This document shows, piece after piece, positions 25,262-34,231 of a stretch of 62,747 nucleotides of DNA. Every line of letters begins with the position of its first letter. Within the stretch, counting starts at the first letter, position 1. Under the pieces are notes generated by a model. It was given only the letters and a program-made list of their open reading frames with translations. It was not told where the DNA came from and searched no databases. The translations under genes were made by a program, and so were the position numbers. The stretch spans positions 1 through 62,747 of the forward strand of contig DATLYF010000106.1 of the NCBI GenBank assembly GCA_035575095.1. Reading direction: 5' to 3'. This DNA comes from DATLYF01 sp035575095 (GTDB lineage Bacteria > Pseudomonadota > Gammaproteobacteria > Competibacterales > Competibacteraceae).

Positions 25262-26128
25262 ATGATCCGCAGCATGACCGCCTTCGCCCGCCGGGAGCAC
25301 GGCACCGACTGGGGCGCGATCACCTGGGAGCTGCGCTCCGTCAACCACCGCTACCTGGAAGTGGCCCTGCGCCTGCCCGATACCCTGCGCGCCCTGGAAC
25401 CCGCGGTGCGCGAGCGCATCGCCGCGGTCTTGAGCCGCGGCAAGGTGGAAGCCCAGCTCAAGCTCACCGCTGCCAGCGGCGCGCTGGCCGAGCTGTCCTT
25501 CAACCGCGAGCTGGCCGGCAAGCTGCTGGCGGTGGCCGCCGAGCTGGAGCACATGATGGGGCCGGGAACGGGGCTGCGGCCCATCGATGTGCTGCGCTGG
25601 CCGGGCGTGGTGAGCGAGCCGGAGCCGGACCAGGAGGCCATCCACCAGGCGGTGCTGGCCTGTCTCGACGCGGCGCTGAAGGACATGGTCGCCACCCGCA
25701 GCCGCGAGGGCGAGCGTATCCGCGAGATGCTGGAGAGTCGCTGCACCGCCATGGCCGAGCAGGTGAAGATCGTGCGTGCGCGCCGGCCCCAGGTGCTTGC
25801 ACGGCTGCGCGAGAAGCTGCTGGCGCGCCTGGCCGAGCTGCCGGTGGAGCCGGATTCCAGCCGCCTGGAGCAGGAGCTGGTGCTGGCTGCCCAGCGCCTG
25901 GACGTGGACGAGGAGTTGGACCGCCTGGATGCCCATCTCGCCGAGATCCGCGACGTGCTGGCGCGGCCCGAGCCAGTGGGCCGGCGCCTCGACTTCCTCA
26001 TGCAGGAGCTGAACCGCGAGGCCAACACGCTATCTTCCAAAGCCGGAGACGGCGAGACCACCCGCGCCGCGGTGGAACTCAAGGTGCTGATCGAGCAGAT
26101 GCGCGAGCAGGTGCAGAATGTCGAGTGA
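25262..26128 (+). CDS. yicC: YicC family endoribonuclease
   Basis: A 288-residue protein of the YicC family, recently shown to be an RNase with effects on small RNA turnover. MIRSMTAFARREH at the start, WELRSVNHRYLEVALRLP, and the Glu-rich carboxy end LDFLMQELNREANTLSSKA are diagnostic. AGAGGA lies 6 nt before the ATG at 25262; earlier in-frame starts lack such a site. It is divergent from rph, and its last codons overlap the gmk start by 11 bp. Confidence 0.94.
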   Translation: MIRSMTAFARREHGTDWGAITWELRSVNHRYLEVALRLPDTLRALEPAVRERIAAVLSRGKVEAQLKLTAASGALAELSFNRELAGKLLAVAAELEHMMGPGTGLRPIDVLRWPGVVSEPEPDQEAIHQAVLACLDAALKDMVATRSREGERIREMLESRCTAMAEQVKIVRARRPQVLARLREKLLARLAELPVEPDSSRLEQELVLAAQRLDVDEELDRLDAHLAEIRDVLARPEPVGRRLDFLMQELNREANTLSSKAGDGETTRAAVELKVLIEQMREQVQNVE

Positions 26129-26744
26129 CACCGCCCCCGGGACCCTGTACATCGTCGCCGCCCCCTCCGGGGCGGGCAAGACCAGTCTGGTGCGCCATCT
26201 GGTGGAATGCACACCGGCGGTGGAGGTGTCGGTGTCCCACACCACCCGTGCACCGCGGCCCAACGAGCAGGATGGGGTGCATTACCACTTCGTCGACCTG
26301 CCCACCTTCGAGCGTCTGATCGCCGAGGGTGTGTTCCTGGAGTATGCCCGGGTATTCGACCACTACTATGGCACCAGCTGCCATACCGTGGAGGCGCGGC
26401 TCGCCCAGGGCGTGGACGTGATTCTGGAGATCGACTGGCAGGGCGCGCGCCAGGTGCGGCAACGCATGCCCGGCTGCCAGTCCATCTTCATCCTGCCGCC
26501 GTCTCTAGAGATCCTGCGCGAGCGCCTAGTCAAGCGCGGCGAGGACAGCCCGGCGGTGATCGAGCGGCGCATGCGCGATGCGGTCAGCGAACTGTCCCAC
26601 TACGCCGAGTTCGACTACCTGGTGGTCAACGACGACTTCGAGCACGCGCTGGCGGCGTTGCGTGCCATCTTCATCGCCAACCGCCAGCGCCGTGCCGTGC
26701 AGATCCTGCGCCAGCGCCGGCTGCTTGCCGCGTTGTTGGCTTAA
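26118..26744 (+). CDS. gmk: Guanylate kinase
   Basis: Gmk phosphorylates GMP and dGMP with ATP. The P-loop is APSGAGKTS (residues 15-23), followed by SHTTRAPRPNEQDGVHYHF, the GMP-binding region, and LEIDWQGARQVRQ. Its 208 residues are normal. The start lies inside yicC, so translation is coupled. Confidence 0.97.
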   Translation: MSSDTAPGTLYIVAAPSGAGKTSLVRHLVECTPAVEVSVSHTTRAPRPNEQDGVHYHFVDLPTFERLIAEGVFLEYARVFDHYYGTSCHTVEARLAQGVDVILEIDWQGARQVRQRMPGCQSIFILPPSLEILRERLVKRGEDSPAVIERRMRDAVSELSHYAEFDYLVVNDDFEHALAALRAIFIANRQRRAVQILRQRRLLAALLA

Positions 26745-26765
26745 GTTCTTGTTTTTCGTTACACT
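26736..26765 (+). promoter_or_regulatory. Putative rpoZ promoter overlapping the gmk stop
   Basis: TTGGCT (26736-26741) and TACACT (26760-26765) are 18 bp apart, in a locally AT-rich stretch just before rpoZ. Both boxes are partial matches. Confidence 0.35.
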
Positions 26766-26796
26766 CTTTTTCCGTTCTCGAAATTTGGTGTTGGTC

Positions 26797-27105
26797 ATGG
26801 CCCGAATTACCGTAGAAGACTGTCTCGACAAGGTGGAGAACCGCTTTCAGCTGGTGCTGGTGGCGGCCAAGCGCGCCCGCCAGTTGGCCTTGGGGATGGA
26901 GCCGCTGGTGCCCTGGGAGAATGACAAGCCCACCGTGGTAGCCCTGCGTGAGCTGGCCGAGGGCAAGATCGATGCGGCGACCATCCGCCGCAGCAGCACG
27001 CCGGTGCGCCAGCCCCGGCTGCCCTCCATCGACATCGAGGAGGGCCCCGGCCCGGTGGTGATGGTTGAGGAGAGCGGCTCCGAGCACGTCGACCACGAGG
27101 ACTGA
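26797..27105 (+). CDS. rpoZ: RNA polymerase omega subunit
   Basis: Omega clamps the beta-prime subunit and helps assembly; in proteobacteria it also forms one ppGpp site. MARITVEDCLDKVENRFQL and VAAKRARQL are diagnostic. At 102 residues the acidic carboxy tail (EEGPGPVVMVEESGSEHVDHED region) is slightly longer than in E. coli (91). It is directly followed by spoT, whose product is the ppGpp that omega helps sense. Confidence 0.96.
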   Translation: MARITVEDCLDKVENRFQLVLVAAKRARQLALGMEPLVPWENDKPTVVALRELAEGKIDAATIRRSSTPVRQPRLPSIDIEEGPGPVVMVEESGSEHVDHED

Positions 27106-27118
27106 ACGGGGTCGCGTC

Positions 27119-29338
27119 ATGACCCTGCTCCGGGAAGCGGACGCGAGCCTCCCGGCCGGCACGACCGCGGGCATGCTGCCCCTGGTCGTGCCCGATTGCC
27201 TCGGCCCGGACTGGGCCGGCAAGTTCCGCGAGCGGGTGGATGCGTTATCTGCCGTGCTCGCCACCTATCTGGAATCGGAACACCTGGCCAAGGTGCGCGA
27301 GGCCTGCGTGTTCGCCGCCGAGGCCCACGCCGGCCAGGCCCGCCGCAGCGGCGAGCCCTACGTCTTCCACCCCATCGCCGTCGCCACCATCCTGGCCGAA
27401 GTGCGCTTCGACCACGAGACCCTGATGGCGGCTATCCTCCACGACGTGCTGGAGGACACCGTAATCAGCAAGGAGCAGCTCGCCGCCCGCTTCGGCGCCG
27501 AGGTCGCCGAGCTGGTCGACGGCGTCTCCAAGCTCACCCAGATCCACTTCGGCTCCAAGCAGGAAGCGCAGGCCGAGAACTTCCGCAAGATGTTCCTGGC
27601 CATGGCCAAGGACATCCGGGTGATCATGGTCAAGCTCGCCGACCGGCTGCACAACATGCGCACCCTCGATGCGCTGCTGCCGGAGAAGCGCCGCCGCATC
27701 GCCCGCGAGACTCTGGAGATCTACGCCCCGATCGCCGCGCGGTTGGGCATGAATCACCTGCGCATCGAGCTGGAGAACCTGGGCTTCGCCTACCTCTATC
27801 CCAACCGCTACCGGGTGCTGTCCGAGGCGGTGAAAAAGCGCCGCGGCCACCGCAAGGAGATCATCAGCCAGCTGGAGACGCGGGTCGCCAACCGCCTGCT
27901 GGAGGAGGGCATCAAAGCGCGCGTGGTGGGGCGCGAGAAGCACCTCTGGAGCCTGTACCGCAAGCTCAAAGAGAAGCGCTCCCTGGAGGAGGTGTACGAC
28001 GTCTACGCGTTGCGCATCATCGTCGATAGCGTCGACACCTGCTACCGCGTGCTGGGGCTGGTGCACAGCCTGTACAAGCCACTGATGGGGCGCTTCAAGG
28101 ACTACATCGCCATCCCCAAGGCCAACGGCTACCAGTCGCTGCACACCGTGCTGTTCGGCCCCCACGGCATCCCCATCGAGGTGCAGATCCGCACCTACGA
28201 GATGCACGTCATGGCCGAGGCCGGGGTGGCCGCCCACTGGCTCTACAAGTCGCCCGGCAGCCAGAGCAACAGCGCCCACCAGCGCGCCCGCGAGTGGTTG
28301 CAGAAACTCTTGGACATGCAGCGCCGCGCCGGCAGCTCCCTGGAGTTCCTGGAGAGCGTGAAGATGGACCTCTTTCCCGACGAGGTCTACGTCTTCACTC
28401 CGCGCGGCGAGATCATCGAGCTGCCGCGCGGCGCCACCTGCGTCGATTTCGCCTACGCCATCCACTCCGATGTCGGCAATACTTGCGTCGGCGCCAAGAT
28501 CGACCGGCGCCTGGTGCCGCTGCGCACGGTGCTGTCCAGCGGCCAGACGGTGGAGGTGATCATCGCCCCCACCGCCCGTCCCAATCCGGCCTGGCTCAAC
28601 TTCGTGGTCACCGCCAAGGCCCGCGCCAGCATCCGCCACTATCTCAGCCAGCTCAAGCGCGACGAGGCCGTCATCATCGGCAAGCGTCTGCTGGAACAGG
28701 CCCTGCTGGCGCGCTCCGGCAGCCTGGCCGAGGTGCCCCAGGAGCGCAAGGACGCCCTGGTGCGCGAGTTCCATCTCGGCGGCTTCGCCGATCTGCTGGC
28801 CGACATCGGCCTGGGCAAACGGCTTGCGGCGCTCATCGCCAAGCGCCTGCTGCCCGAGGAGGAGGGGCGCGAACAGTTCCCGCCACTCAAGGGCGGCCAT
28901 CCCTTCCTGATCAAGGGCACCGAGGGTGCGGTGGTGACCCTGGGCCGCTGCTGCCGGCCCCTGCCCGGCGATCCCATCATGGGCTTTCTCAGCGCCGGGC
29001 GCGGCATCGTCGTGCACCGCGACACCTGTAAGCATATCGCCGACTACAAGAAGAACCCGGAGAAATGGGTCGAGGTGGAGTGGGAGAAGGGCATCGACGG
29101 CGATTTCCCGGTGGAGCTGAAGGTGGACGTCAGCAACAAGCGCGGGGTGTTCGCCAAGGTCGCCGCCACCATCGCCGAGGCCGATTCCAATATCGAGCAC
29201 ATCCAGACCAGCGAGCGCGACGGCGTCACCACCACCATGAGCCTGGTCATCCACGTGCGCGGGCGCGTGCATCTGGCGCGGGTGATGAAGCGTCTGCGCC
29301 TGCTGCCCGAAGTGCTCAAGATCACACGGCAGACTTGA
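27119..29338 (+). CDS. spoT: Bifunctional (p)ppGpp synthetase/hydrolase SpoT
   Basis: SpoT makes and breaks the alarmone ppGpp. A 739-residue protein with the hydrolase HD domain near residues 60-200 (FHPIAVATILAEVRF, ILHDVLEDT) and the synthetase domain with RFKDYIAIPKANGYQSLHT. TGS (VFTPRGEIIELPRGATCVDF) and Zn-finger/helical regions (GRCCRPLPGDPI) follow, then a carboxy-terminal ACT domain. HD and its metal ligands are intact, so hydrolase activity is expected. The ATG at 27119 is 14 bp after rpoZ; the amino end is about 40 residues longer than usual before the HD domain. Confidence 0.97.
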   Translation: MTLLREADASLPAGTTAGMLPLVVPDCLGPDWAGKFRERVDALSAVLATYLESEHLAKVREACVFAAEAHAGQARRSGEPYVFHPIAVATILAEVRFDHETLMAAILHDVLEDTVISKEQLAARFGAEVAELVDGVSKLTQIHFGSKQEAQAENFRKMFLAMAKDIRVIMVKLADRLHNMRTLDALLPEKRRRIARETLEIYAPIAARLGMNHLRIELENLGFAYLYPNRYRVLSEAVKKRRGHRKEIISQLETRVANRLLEEGIKARVVGREKHLWSLYRKLKEKRSLEEVYDVYALRIIVDSVDTCYRVLGLVHSLYKPLMGRFKDYIAIPKANGYQSLHTVLFGPHGIPIEVQIRTYEMHVMAEAGVAAHWLYKSPGSQSNSAHQRAREWLQKLLDMQRRAGSSLEFLESVKMDLFPDEVYVFTPRGEIIELPRGATCVDFAYAIHSDVGNTCVGAKIDRRLVPLRTVLSSGQTVEVIIAPTARPNPAWLNFVVTAKARASIRHYLSQLKRDEAVIIGKRLLEQALLARSGSLAEVPQERKDALVREFHLGGFADLLADIGLGKRLAALIAKRLLPEEEGREQFPPLKGGHPFLIKGTEGAVVTLGRCCRPLPGDPIMGFLSAGRGIVVHRDTCKHIADYKKNPEKWVEVEWEKGIDGDFPVELKVDVSNKRGVFAKVAATIAEADSNIEHIQTSERDGVTTTMSLVIHVRGRVHLARVMKRLRLLPEVLKITRQT

Positions 29339-29402
29339 CGCTGCCCCCGGTAATGCCGTCCCATAGGCCGCTCCGAATCCTTAGCACAGGAGCGCAGCCA
29401 GC

Positions 29403-29786
29403 ATGAGCCGCCAGATCATCAGCACCGACCGGGCTCCCGCCGCCATCGGCACCTATTCCCAGGCCGTGAAGGTGGGCAATACCGTCTACCTGTCCGGCCA
29501 GATCCCCCTGGACCCCGCCACCATGCAGCTCGTCGAAGGCTTCGAGGCGCAGACCCGGCGCGTCTTCGACAACCTCAAGGCGGTGGCCGAGGCCGCCGGT
29601 GGCGGCTTCAAGGATTTCGTCAAGGTCAACATCTATCTGACCGACCTCGCCAACTTCCCCAAGGTCAACGAGATCATGGCCGAGTACTTCGCGCAACCCT
29701 ACCCGGCCCGCGCCGCGGTGGGCGTGGCCGCCCTGCCGCGCGGTTCGCTGGTGGAGATCGAGGGCGTGATGGTGCTGCAGGGGTGA
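29403..29786 (+). CDS. ridA: 2-iminobutanoate/2-iminopropanoate deaminase RidA
   Basis: RidA hydrolyses reactive enamine/imine products of PLP-dependent dehydratases and so protects other PLP enzymes. The 127-residue protein has APAAIGTYSQAVKVGNTVYL, SGQIPLDP and the active-site Arg in PARAAVGVAALPRG. It lies 64 bp after spoT, the same order as in Pseudomonas. Confidence 0.96.
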   Translation: MSRQIISTDRAPAAIGTYSQAVKVGNTVYLSGQIPLDPATMQLVEGFEAQTRRVFDNLKAVAEAAGGGFKDFVKVNIYLTDLANFPKVNEIMAEYFAQPYPARAAVGVAALPRGSLVEIEGVMVLQG

Positions 29787-29802
29787 GGTAATCCCCATCC
29801 TG

Positions 29803-29828
29803 ACCCTCCCCCTCAAAAGGGGGAGGGT
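29803..29828. terminator. GC-rich hairpin after ridA
   Basis: ACCCTCCCCCT and AGGGGGAGGGT form a perfect 11-bp stem with a CAAA loop, between the converging ends of ridA and the tyrosinase-like gene. No T run follows on either strand. Such hairpins are common in GC-rich intergenic DNA. Confidence 0.45.
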
Positions 29829-29860
29829 ATCCGTCGTCTTCCTCTGCGGTTGGTGCCGCC

Positions 29861-31540
29861 TCACCGCTTGCAGGGATCGGTGCCGGCTGTCAACTCCTCG
29901 GCGTCGCTCATGCCGTCGTCATCGGCGTCATTGTCGCCCGGCATGTGATTGTCGTTCATCTCGTGCGGGTGCGCCTGATTCATCAAGGGCTCGAGGCAGC
30001 CGTGCGCGATCTCGAAGCTATCGGGTAGACCGTCGTGATCCGTGTCCGGATCAGTCGGATCCGTGAGGTAGATGTCCGCCTCCTCGTCGTCCTTGATGCC
30101 GTCGCGGTCTTCGTCCTGTCCCCGGTTCACCAGCCGGTACTGCCACGCGGCGCCGGCGAAGCGATTGCCCGAGAGGTCCTGAATCTGCCCGGCTGCGATC
30201 CTGAGCTGTACGTTCGGACCGTTGGGTGAACGATAGCCGGTGAAGGTATAGGGGCCCGCGCCGCTGCCGCTGACCTGGGTCGCGGGTGAGCCGTTCACCT
30301 TCAGGTCGCCCGCCTTGACCCCCGTCACGGGCTCGCTGAAGGTGACGCTGACCGAGGCGGGCAACTCCGTGAGGTAGCGGAACAGGCGGAACGGCGTCTG
30401 ATAGATCACCTGGGGCGCTCGGGTCTCGCGCGCCGGCCGGCTGTTCTGGGACGACGCCGTCGGGATGAGGGCATCCAGCAGCCGGGCGAGCAAGGAGCGC
30501 GCCGGGGCGGATGCCTGGGGCGCCGGCGGACCGGCCAGCCATTCCTGGGAGACCACGTCGAGAAAGGCGTGCCAGCGCCAGAACAGTGGATCCACCGGGG
30601 AGAGACTGACGTTGAGCATATCGCCGCCGACCCGGCTGTGGATATTGCCGTGATAGGGGCTGGAGGCCGCGCAACCCAGATGCGCCCGGCTGAGGAAATC
30701 GAACAGGTCGTTCTGGCCGCCGCCGGTATCGCAGGACTTGCCGTTCGATGACCGGACCCCCGTCCCGCCGGCGATGGTGAACCAGGTCGGTTTGGGGGTC
30801 AGCAAATAGGAACTCTTGCGGTTCAGATGGTTGATCTCCGGCCCCTGGGGAATCGGGGTGCCGGTATCCCAGGTCACAACCGGAGGATAGCCGAACTCCG
30901 CACGCCAGCTATTGAGGCGGGCGATATACTCGCGGTGAAAGTCGAAGAACAGATCGCCATAGCCGGGTGTGCTGAAGCCATTGCTGCTGTGCCAGAGCTT
31001 GTGCTCGTTCAGAGCCCGGCCCCGCAGCACACCTTGGAGCGGTTCCGGATGGTTGCTGAGATAGATGTCCTCGGCCTGGCGGTTGATGTCGGAGTTGTTG
31101 CGCTCGACAGTGATATAGGCTTGTGCCTGGCAGGCATCGGTGCCCGCCACCACGTTCACCAATACCGTTCGCTCGACGGGGCCGACATTTGATGGATGGA
31201 TCTGACCAGGATCCGGCTTCCAATAGAAGGTGAGGCTGGGGCCTTGGAAGTCCTCTGGAGCCATCGGTGTGACGCTCCAGGGGAATTTGGTGGTTTCGCT
31301 ATAGTCCTTGATGATCTCCCCACTTACCACCCACTCGTAGGTGACCGGAGTTCCCTCGCCGGTGACGGTTGCGGTGAAGGTCGCCTTTTCGCCGACGTTC
31401 ATCACCGGTGTGCCGCCGCTGATGCTGACCGAGCATTCCGCATGGGCCGTGCCGGGACTGGATAAGGAGAAGACGCTGACCAACCAGCCGAGAAACCACA
31501 GTGGACCGAAATAGGGTCTGTCGAAGCCAGAATGTGTCAT
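29861..31540 (-). CDS. Secreted tyrosinase-like protein with Ig-like and Ca-binding repeat domains
   Basis: A 559-residue exported protein. A signal peptide is cleaved near AHA (32-34), followed by an Ig/PKD-like domain (about 36-145). A type-3 copper (tyrosinase) domain follows (about 150-335): FHREYIARLNSW has His202 and HGNIHSRVGGDMLN has His297 and His301, with SPVDPLFWRWHAFLD giving His324. CuB spacing matches tyrosinases. In CuA only His180/His184 and His202 are visible and the middle ligand is unclear. A second Ig-like domain (about 393-470) and thrombospondin type-3-like Asp repeats (DEDRDGIKDDEE, DTDHDGLPD, DADDDGMSDAEE) end the protein. GAGGTGATC precedes the ATG at 31540. It may oxidise phenols outside the cell or be a copper-binding relic. 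Confidence 0.8.
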   Translation of the reverse strand: MTHSGFDRPYFGPLWFLGWLVSVFSLSSPGTAHAECSVSISGGTPVMNVGEKATFTATVTGEGTPVTYEWVVSGEIIKDYSETTKFPWSVTPMAPEDFQGPSLTFYWKPDPGQIHPSNVGPVERTVLVNVVAGTDACQAQAYITVERNNSDINRQAEDIYLSNHPEPLQGVLRGRALNEHKLWHSSNGFSTPGYGDLFFDFHREYIARLNSWRAEFGYPPVVTWDTGTPIPQGPEINHLNRKSSYLLTPKPTWFTIAGGTGVRSSNGKSCDTGGGQNDLFDFLSRAHLGCAASSPYHGNIHSRVGGDMLNVSLSPVDPLFWRWHAFLDVVSQEWLAGPPAPQASAPARSLLARLLDALIPTASSQNSRPARETRAPQVIYQTPFRLFRYLTELPASVSVTFSEPVTGVKAGDLKVNGSPATQVSGSGAGPYTFTGYRSPNGPNVQLRIAAGQIQDLSGNRFAGAAWQYRLVNRGQDEDRDGIKDDEEADIYLTDPTDPDTDHDGLPDSFEIAHGCLEPLMNQAHPHEMNDNHMPGDNDADDDGMSDAEELTAGTDPCKR

Positions 31541-31743
31541 GGCGATCACCTCGTAGGCGAACACCGCTCGACTCGGACCTGGTGTTCGTCAAGGATCGAC
31601 ACCTCCTGCGTCGATGATAGTAACCATTCCTCCGTGCCCATCCCTGCGTTCTCCCCAAGATGCTCCTGATCCCGTAACGGTAGTACATCGCCGTATAACT
31701 GGCCGATGGAATGGTAAAATCCCACAAAAATCGGGCCGGACGC

Positions 31744-32049
31744 TCAGGCTGAGACAGACCCTGTCCCACCCTCTGCGCCGCCCGGCAGGAACTGCTGCAA
31801 CTTCTCGTAGCCTCGCGCGCTGATCAGCACCGCGTGCACCGTGCTCCGGTACAGTCGCCCCGCCGCCTTGAGCTCGGCGATGATCTCGCCGTGCCGCTCG
31901 GCGGCGAGGTAAAGGAAATCCTCCCCCTCGGTGAGCCGCGCGCGCTTGAAGGCGCGGAAGGCCGAGCCCTTGGGCAGGCCGTGCGCTTGGTCGATCTCGC
32001 GTAGCGAGCGCCAGCCGGCGTAGTCATCGGGTATGGTCGAAACAGGCAT
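31744..32049 (-). CDS. Small protein of unknown function
   Basis: A 101-residue cytoplasmic protein, divergent from recG. WRSLREIDQAHGLPKGSAFRA reads like a helix-turn-helix start, followed by EGEDFLYLAAERHGEIIAEL and GRLYRSTVHAVLISARGYEKL. Codon use is normal for the region. The ribosome site is weak. I cannot name a family with confidence; a small DNA-binding or phage-derived regulator is possible but inferred. Confidence 0.55.
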   Translation of the reverse strand: MPVSTIPDDYAGWRSLREIDQAHGLPKGSAFRAFKRARLTEGEDFLYLAAERHGEIIAELKAAGRLYRSTVHAVLISARGYEKLQQFLPGGAEGGTGSVSA

Positions 32050-32124
32050 GGCACTGGGTGGGGTCGTGGTCTGTCATTGCTGCGCTATCATCGACGAGAT
32101 GGCAGCAGGAACCAAGACCACGCC

Positions 32125-34218
32125 GTGACCACGCCCACCCTGGAACATCTCTCCCTCACCGAGCTCAAGGGCGTTGGCCCGCGCCAGGCGGCCAGACTGG
32201 CGCGGCTGAACCTGCTCACAGTCGGCGATCTGCTGTTCCACCTGCCGCTGCGTTACCAGGATCGCACCCAGATCACCCCCATCGGCGCCCTGCAGCCCGG
32301 CCAGGATGCGGTGGTGGAGGGCGAGGTGGTGCTGGCCGACGTGGTGCAGGGGCGGCGGCGGGCGCTGCTGTGCCGGCTCATGGACGGCAGCGGCGGCCAG
32401 CTCACCCTGCGCTTCTTCCACTTCAGCGCGGCGCAGCAGAATTTGCTGGGGCGCGGGGCAAGACTGCGCTGCTTCGGCGAGGTGCGGCTCGGTCCCACCG
32501 GGCTGGAAATGGTGCATCCCGAGTGCCGGCGTCTCAACAGCCCCTATCCGCCGCCGCCGGAGGAGCACCTCACGCCCATCTATCCCACCACCGAGGGCCT
32601 GTCCCAATACCTCCTGCGTGCCGCCGTGGCCCAGGCCCTGGACAAGCTGGAGGAGAACCCCGAGGCCTTGGTGGAATGCTTGCCGCGGGCGCTACTGGAA
32701 CGCCTCGGCTTCCCCCCCCTGCATGATGCGCTCAGGCTGATCCACCGTCCGCCGCCCAGCCAGGATCCGCTGCCGCTGGAGCGCCAGGAGCATCCGGCCC
32801 AGCGCCGTCTGGCCTTCGAGGAGCTGCTGGCCCATCAGCTCGGCCTGCGCCGCCTGCGCGCCCGCCTCAAGAGCAGCCGGGCGGTGGCCCTGGCGGCGGC
32901 TGGGTCGCTGCGCCGCCGCTTCCTGGCCGGATTACCCTACGCCCTGACCGCGGCCCAGCGCCGGGTACTTGCCGAGATCGACGCTGACCTCGACCAGCCG
33001 CGGCCCATGCTGCGCCTGGTGCAGGGCGACGTCGGCTCGGGCAAGACCGTGGTGGCGGCCCTGGCCTGTCTGCGCGCGGTGGAAGCGGGGCGGCAGGCGG
33101 CGTTGATGGCTCCCACCGAGCTGCTGGCCGAGCAGCACTACCGCAACCTGCGCGGCTGGCTGGAACCGCTGGAGGTGGAAGTGGCCTGGCTGGCCGGCAA
33201 GCTCAAGGGCAAGCCGCGCGAAGCCATGCGGGAGGCGCTGCGGGAAGGGCGTGCCCCGATCGCCGTGGGCACTCATGCCCTGTTCCAGGAAGACGTGAGC
33301 TTCGCCGACCTGGCCCTGGTGGTGATCGACGAGCAGCACCGCTTCGGCGTGCACCAGCGCCTGGCGCTGCGCGAAAAGGGGCGCAACGGTGCCTTCGTGC
33401 CGCATCAGCTGGTGATGACTGCCACCCCCATTCCGCGCACCCTGGCGATGAGTGTCTACGCCGACCTGGATACCTCGGTGATCGACCAGTTGCCGCCCGG
33501 GCGCACTCCGGTGAAGACCGTGGTCATCGGCGAGCAGCGCCGCGAAGAGGTGATGGAACGGGTGCGCGCCGCCTGCCGCCAGGGGCGCCAGGCCTATTGG
33601 GTATGCACCCTGATCGAGGAATCCGAGGTGCTGGAGGCTCAGGCCGCCGCCGACACGGCCGCGCGGTTGGCCGAGGCCCTGCCCGAGCTGCGCGTGGGCC
33701 TGGTGCACGGACGCCTGAAGGCGGCGGAGAAGGAGGGGGTGATGGCCGCCTTCAAGGCCGGGGAGGTCGACCTGCTGGTGGCCACCACGGTGATCGAGGT
33801 GGGCGTGGACGTGCCCAACGCCTCGCTGATGATCATCGAGAACGCCGAGCGCCTGGGCCTGGCGCAGCTGCATCAGCTCAGGGGGCGGGTCGGGCGCGGC
33901 AGCGTGGAGTCGAGCTGCGTGCTGATGTACCGCCCGCCGCTGTCGCAGCAGGCCCGCGCCCGGCTGGAGGTGCTGCGCAACAGCCACGACGGCTTCGCGA
34001 TCGCCCGCCGCGACCTGGAGCTGCGAGGGCCGGGCGAGGTGCTGGGCACGCGCCAGACCGGCGAACTGCAGCTCAAGGTGGCGGATCTGCTGCGCGACGA
34101 CGACCTGCTGCCGGCGGTGCGCAAGGCCGCCGACTGGCTGCTGCGCGAGCAGCCCGAGCGGGCCGCGGTGCTGACCCGGCGCTGGCTGCGCGAGGGCGAC
34201 CGCTACGGGCAGGTGTGA
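32125..34218 (+). CDS. recG: ATP-dependent DNA helicase RecG
   Basis: RecG remodels stalled forks and Holliday junctions by reverse branch migration. The wedge domain lies at about residues 50-150. Walker A is GDVGSGKTVVA and motif II is the RecG-typical DEQHRFGVHQ. TATPIPRTLAM is motif III, and LHQLRGRVGRG and DLELRGPGEVLGTRQ mark the carboxy lobe. The GTG at 32125 gives 697 residues, the normal length; the frame is open 16 codons further up to a TTG. It converges on the aldehyde dehydrogenase with a 13-bp gap. Confidence 0.96.
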   Translation: MTTPTLEHLSLTELKGVGPRQAARLARLNLLTVGDLLFHLPLRYQDRTQITPIGALQPGQDAVVEGEVVLADVVQGRRRALLCRLMDGSGGQLTLRFFHFSAAQQNLLGRGARLRCFGEVRLGPTGLEMVHPECRRLNSPYPPPPEEHLTPIYPTTEGLSQYLLRAAVAQALDKLEENPEALVECLPRALLERLGFPPLHDALRLIHRPPPSQDPLPLERQEHPAQRRLAFEELLAHQLGLRRLRARLKSSRAVALAAAGSLRRRFLAGLPYALTAAQRRVLAEIDADLDQPRPMLRLVQGDVGSGKTVVAALACLRAVEAGRQAALMAPTELLAEQHYRNLRGWLEPLEVEVAWLAGKLKGKPREAMREALREGRAPIAVGTHALFQEDVSFADLALVVIDEQHRFGVHQRLALREKGRNGAFVPHQLVMTATPIPRTLAMSVYADLDTSVIDQLPPGRTPVKTVVIGEQRREEVMERVRAACRQGRQAYWVCTLIEESEVLEAQAAADTAARLAEALPELRVGLVHGRLKAAEKEGVMAAFKAGEVDLLVATTVIEVGVDVPNASLMIIENAERLGLAQLHQLRGRVGRGSVESSCVLMYRPPLSQQARARLEVLRNSHDGFAIARRDLELRGPGEVLGTRQTGELQLKVADLLRDDDLLPAVRKAADWLLREQPERAAVLTRRWLREGDRYGQV

Positions 34219-34231
34219 GCGGTGCCAAGGC

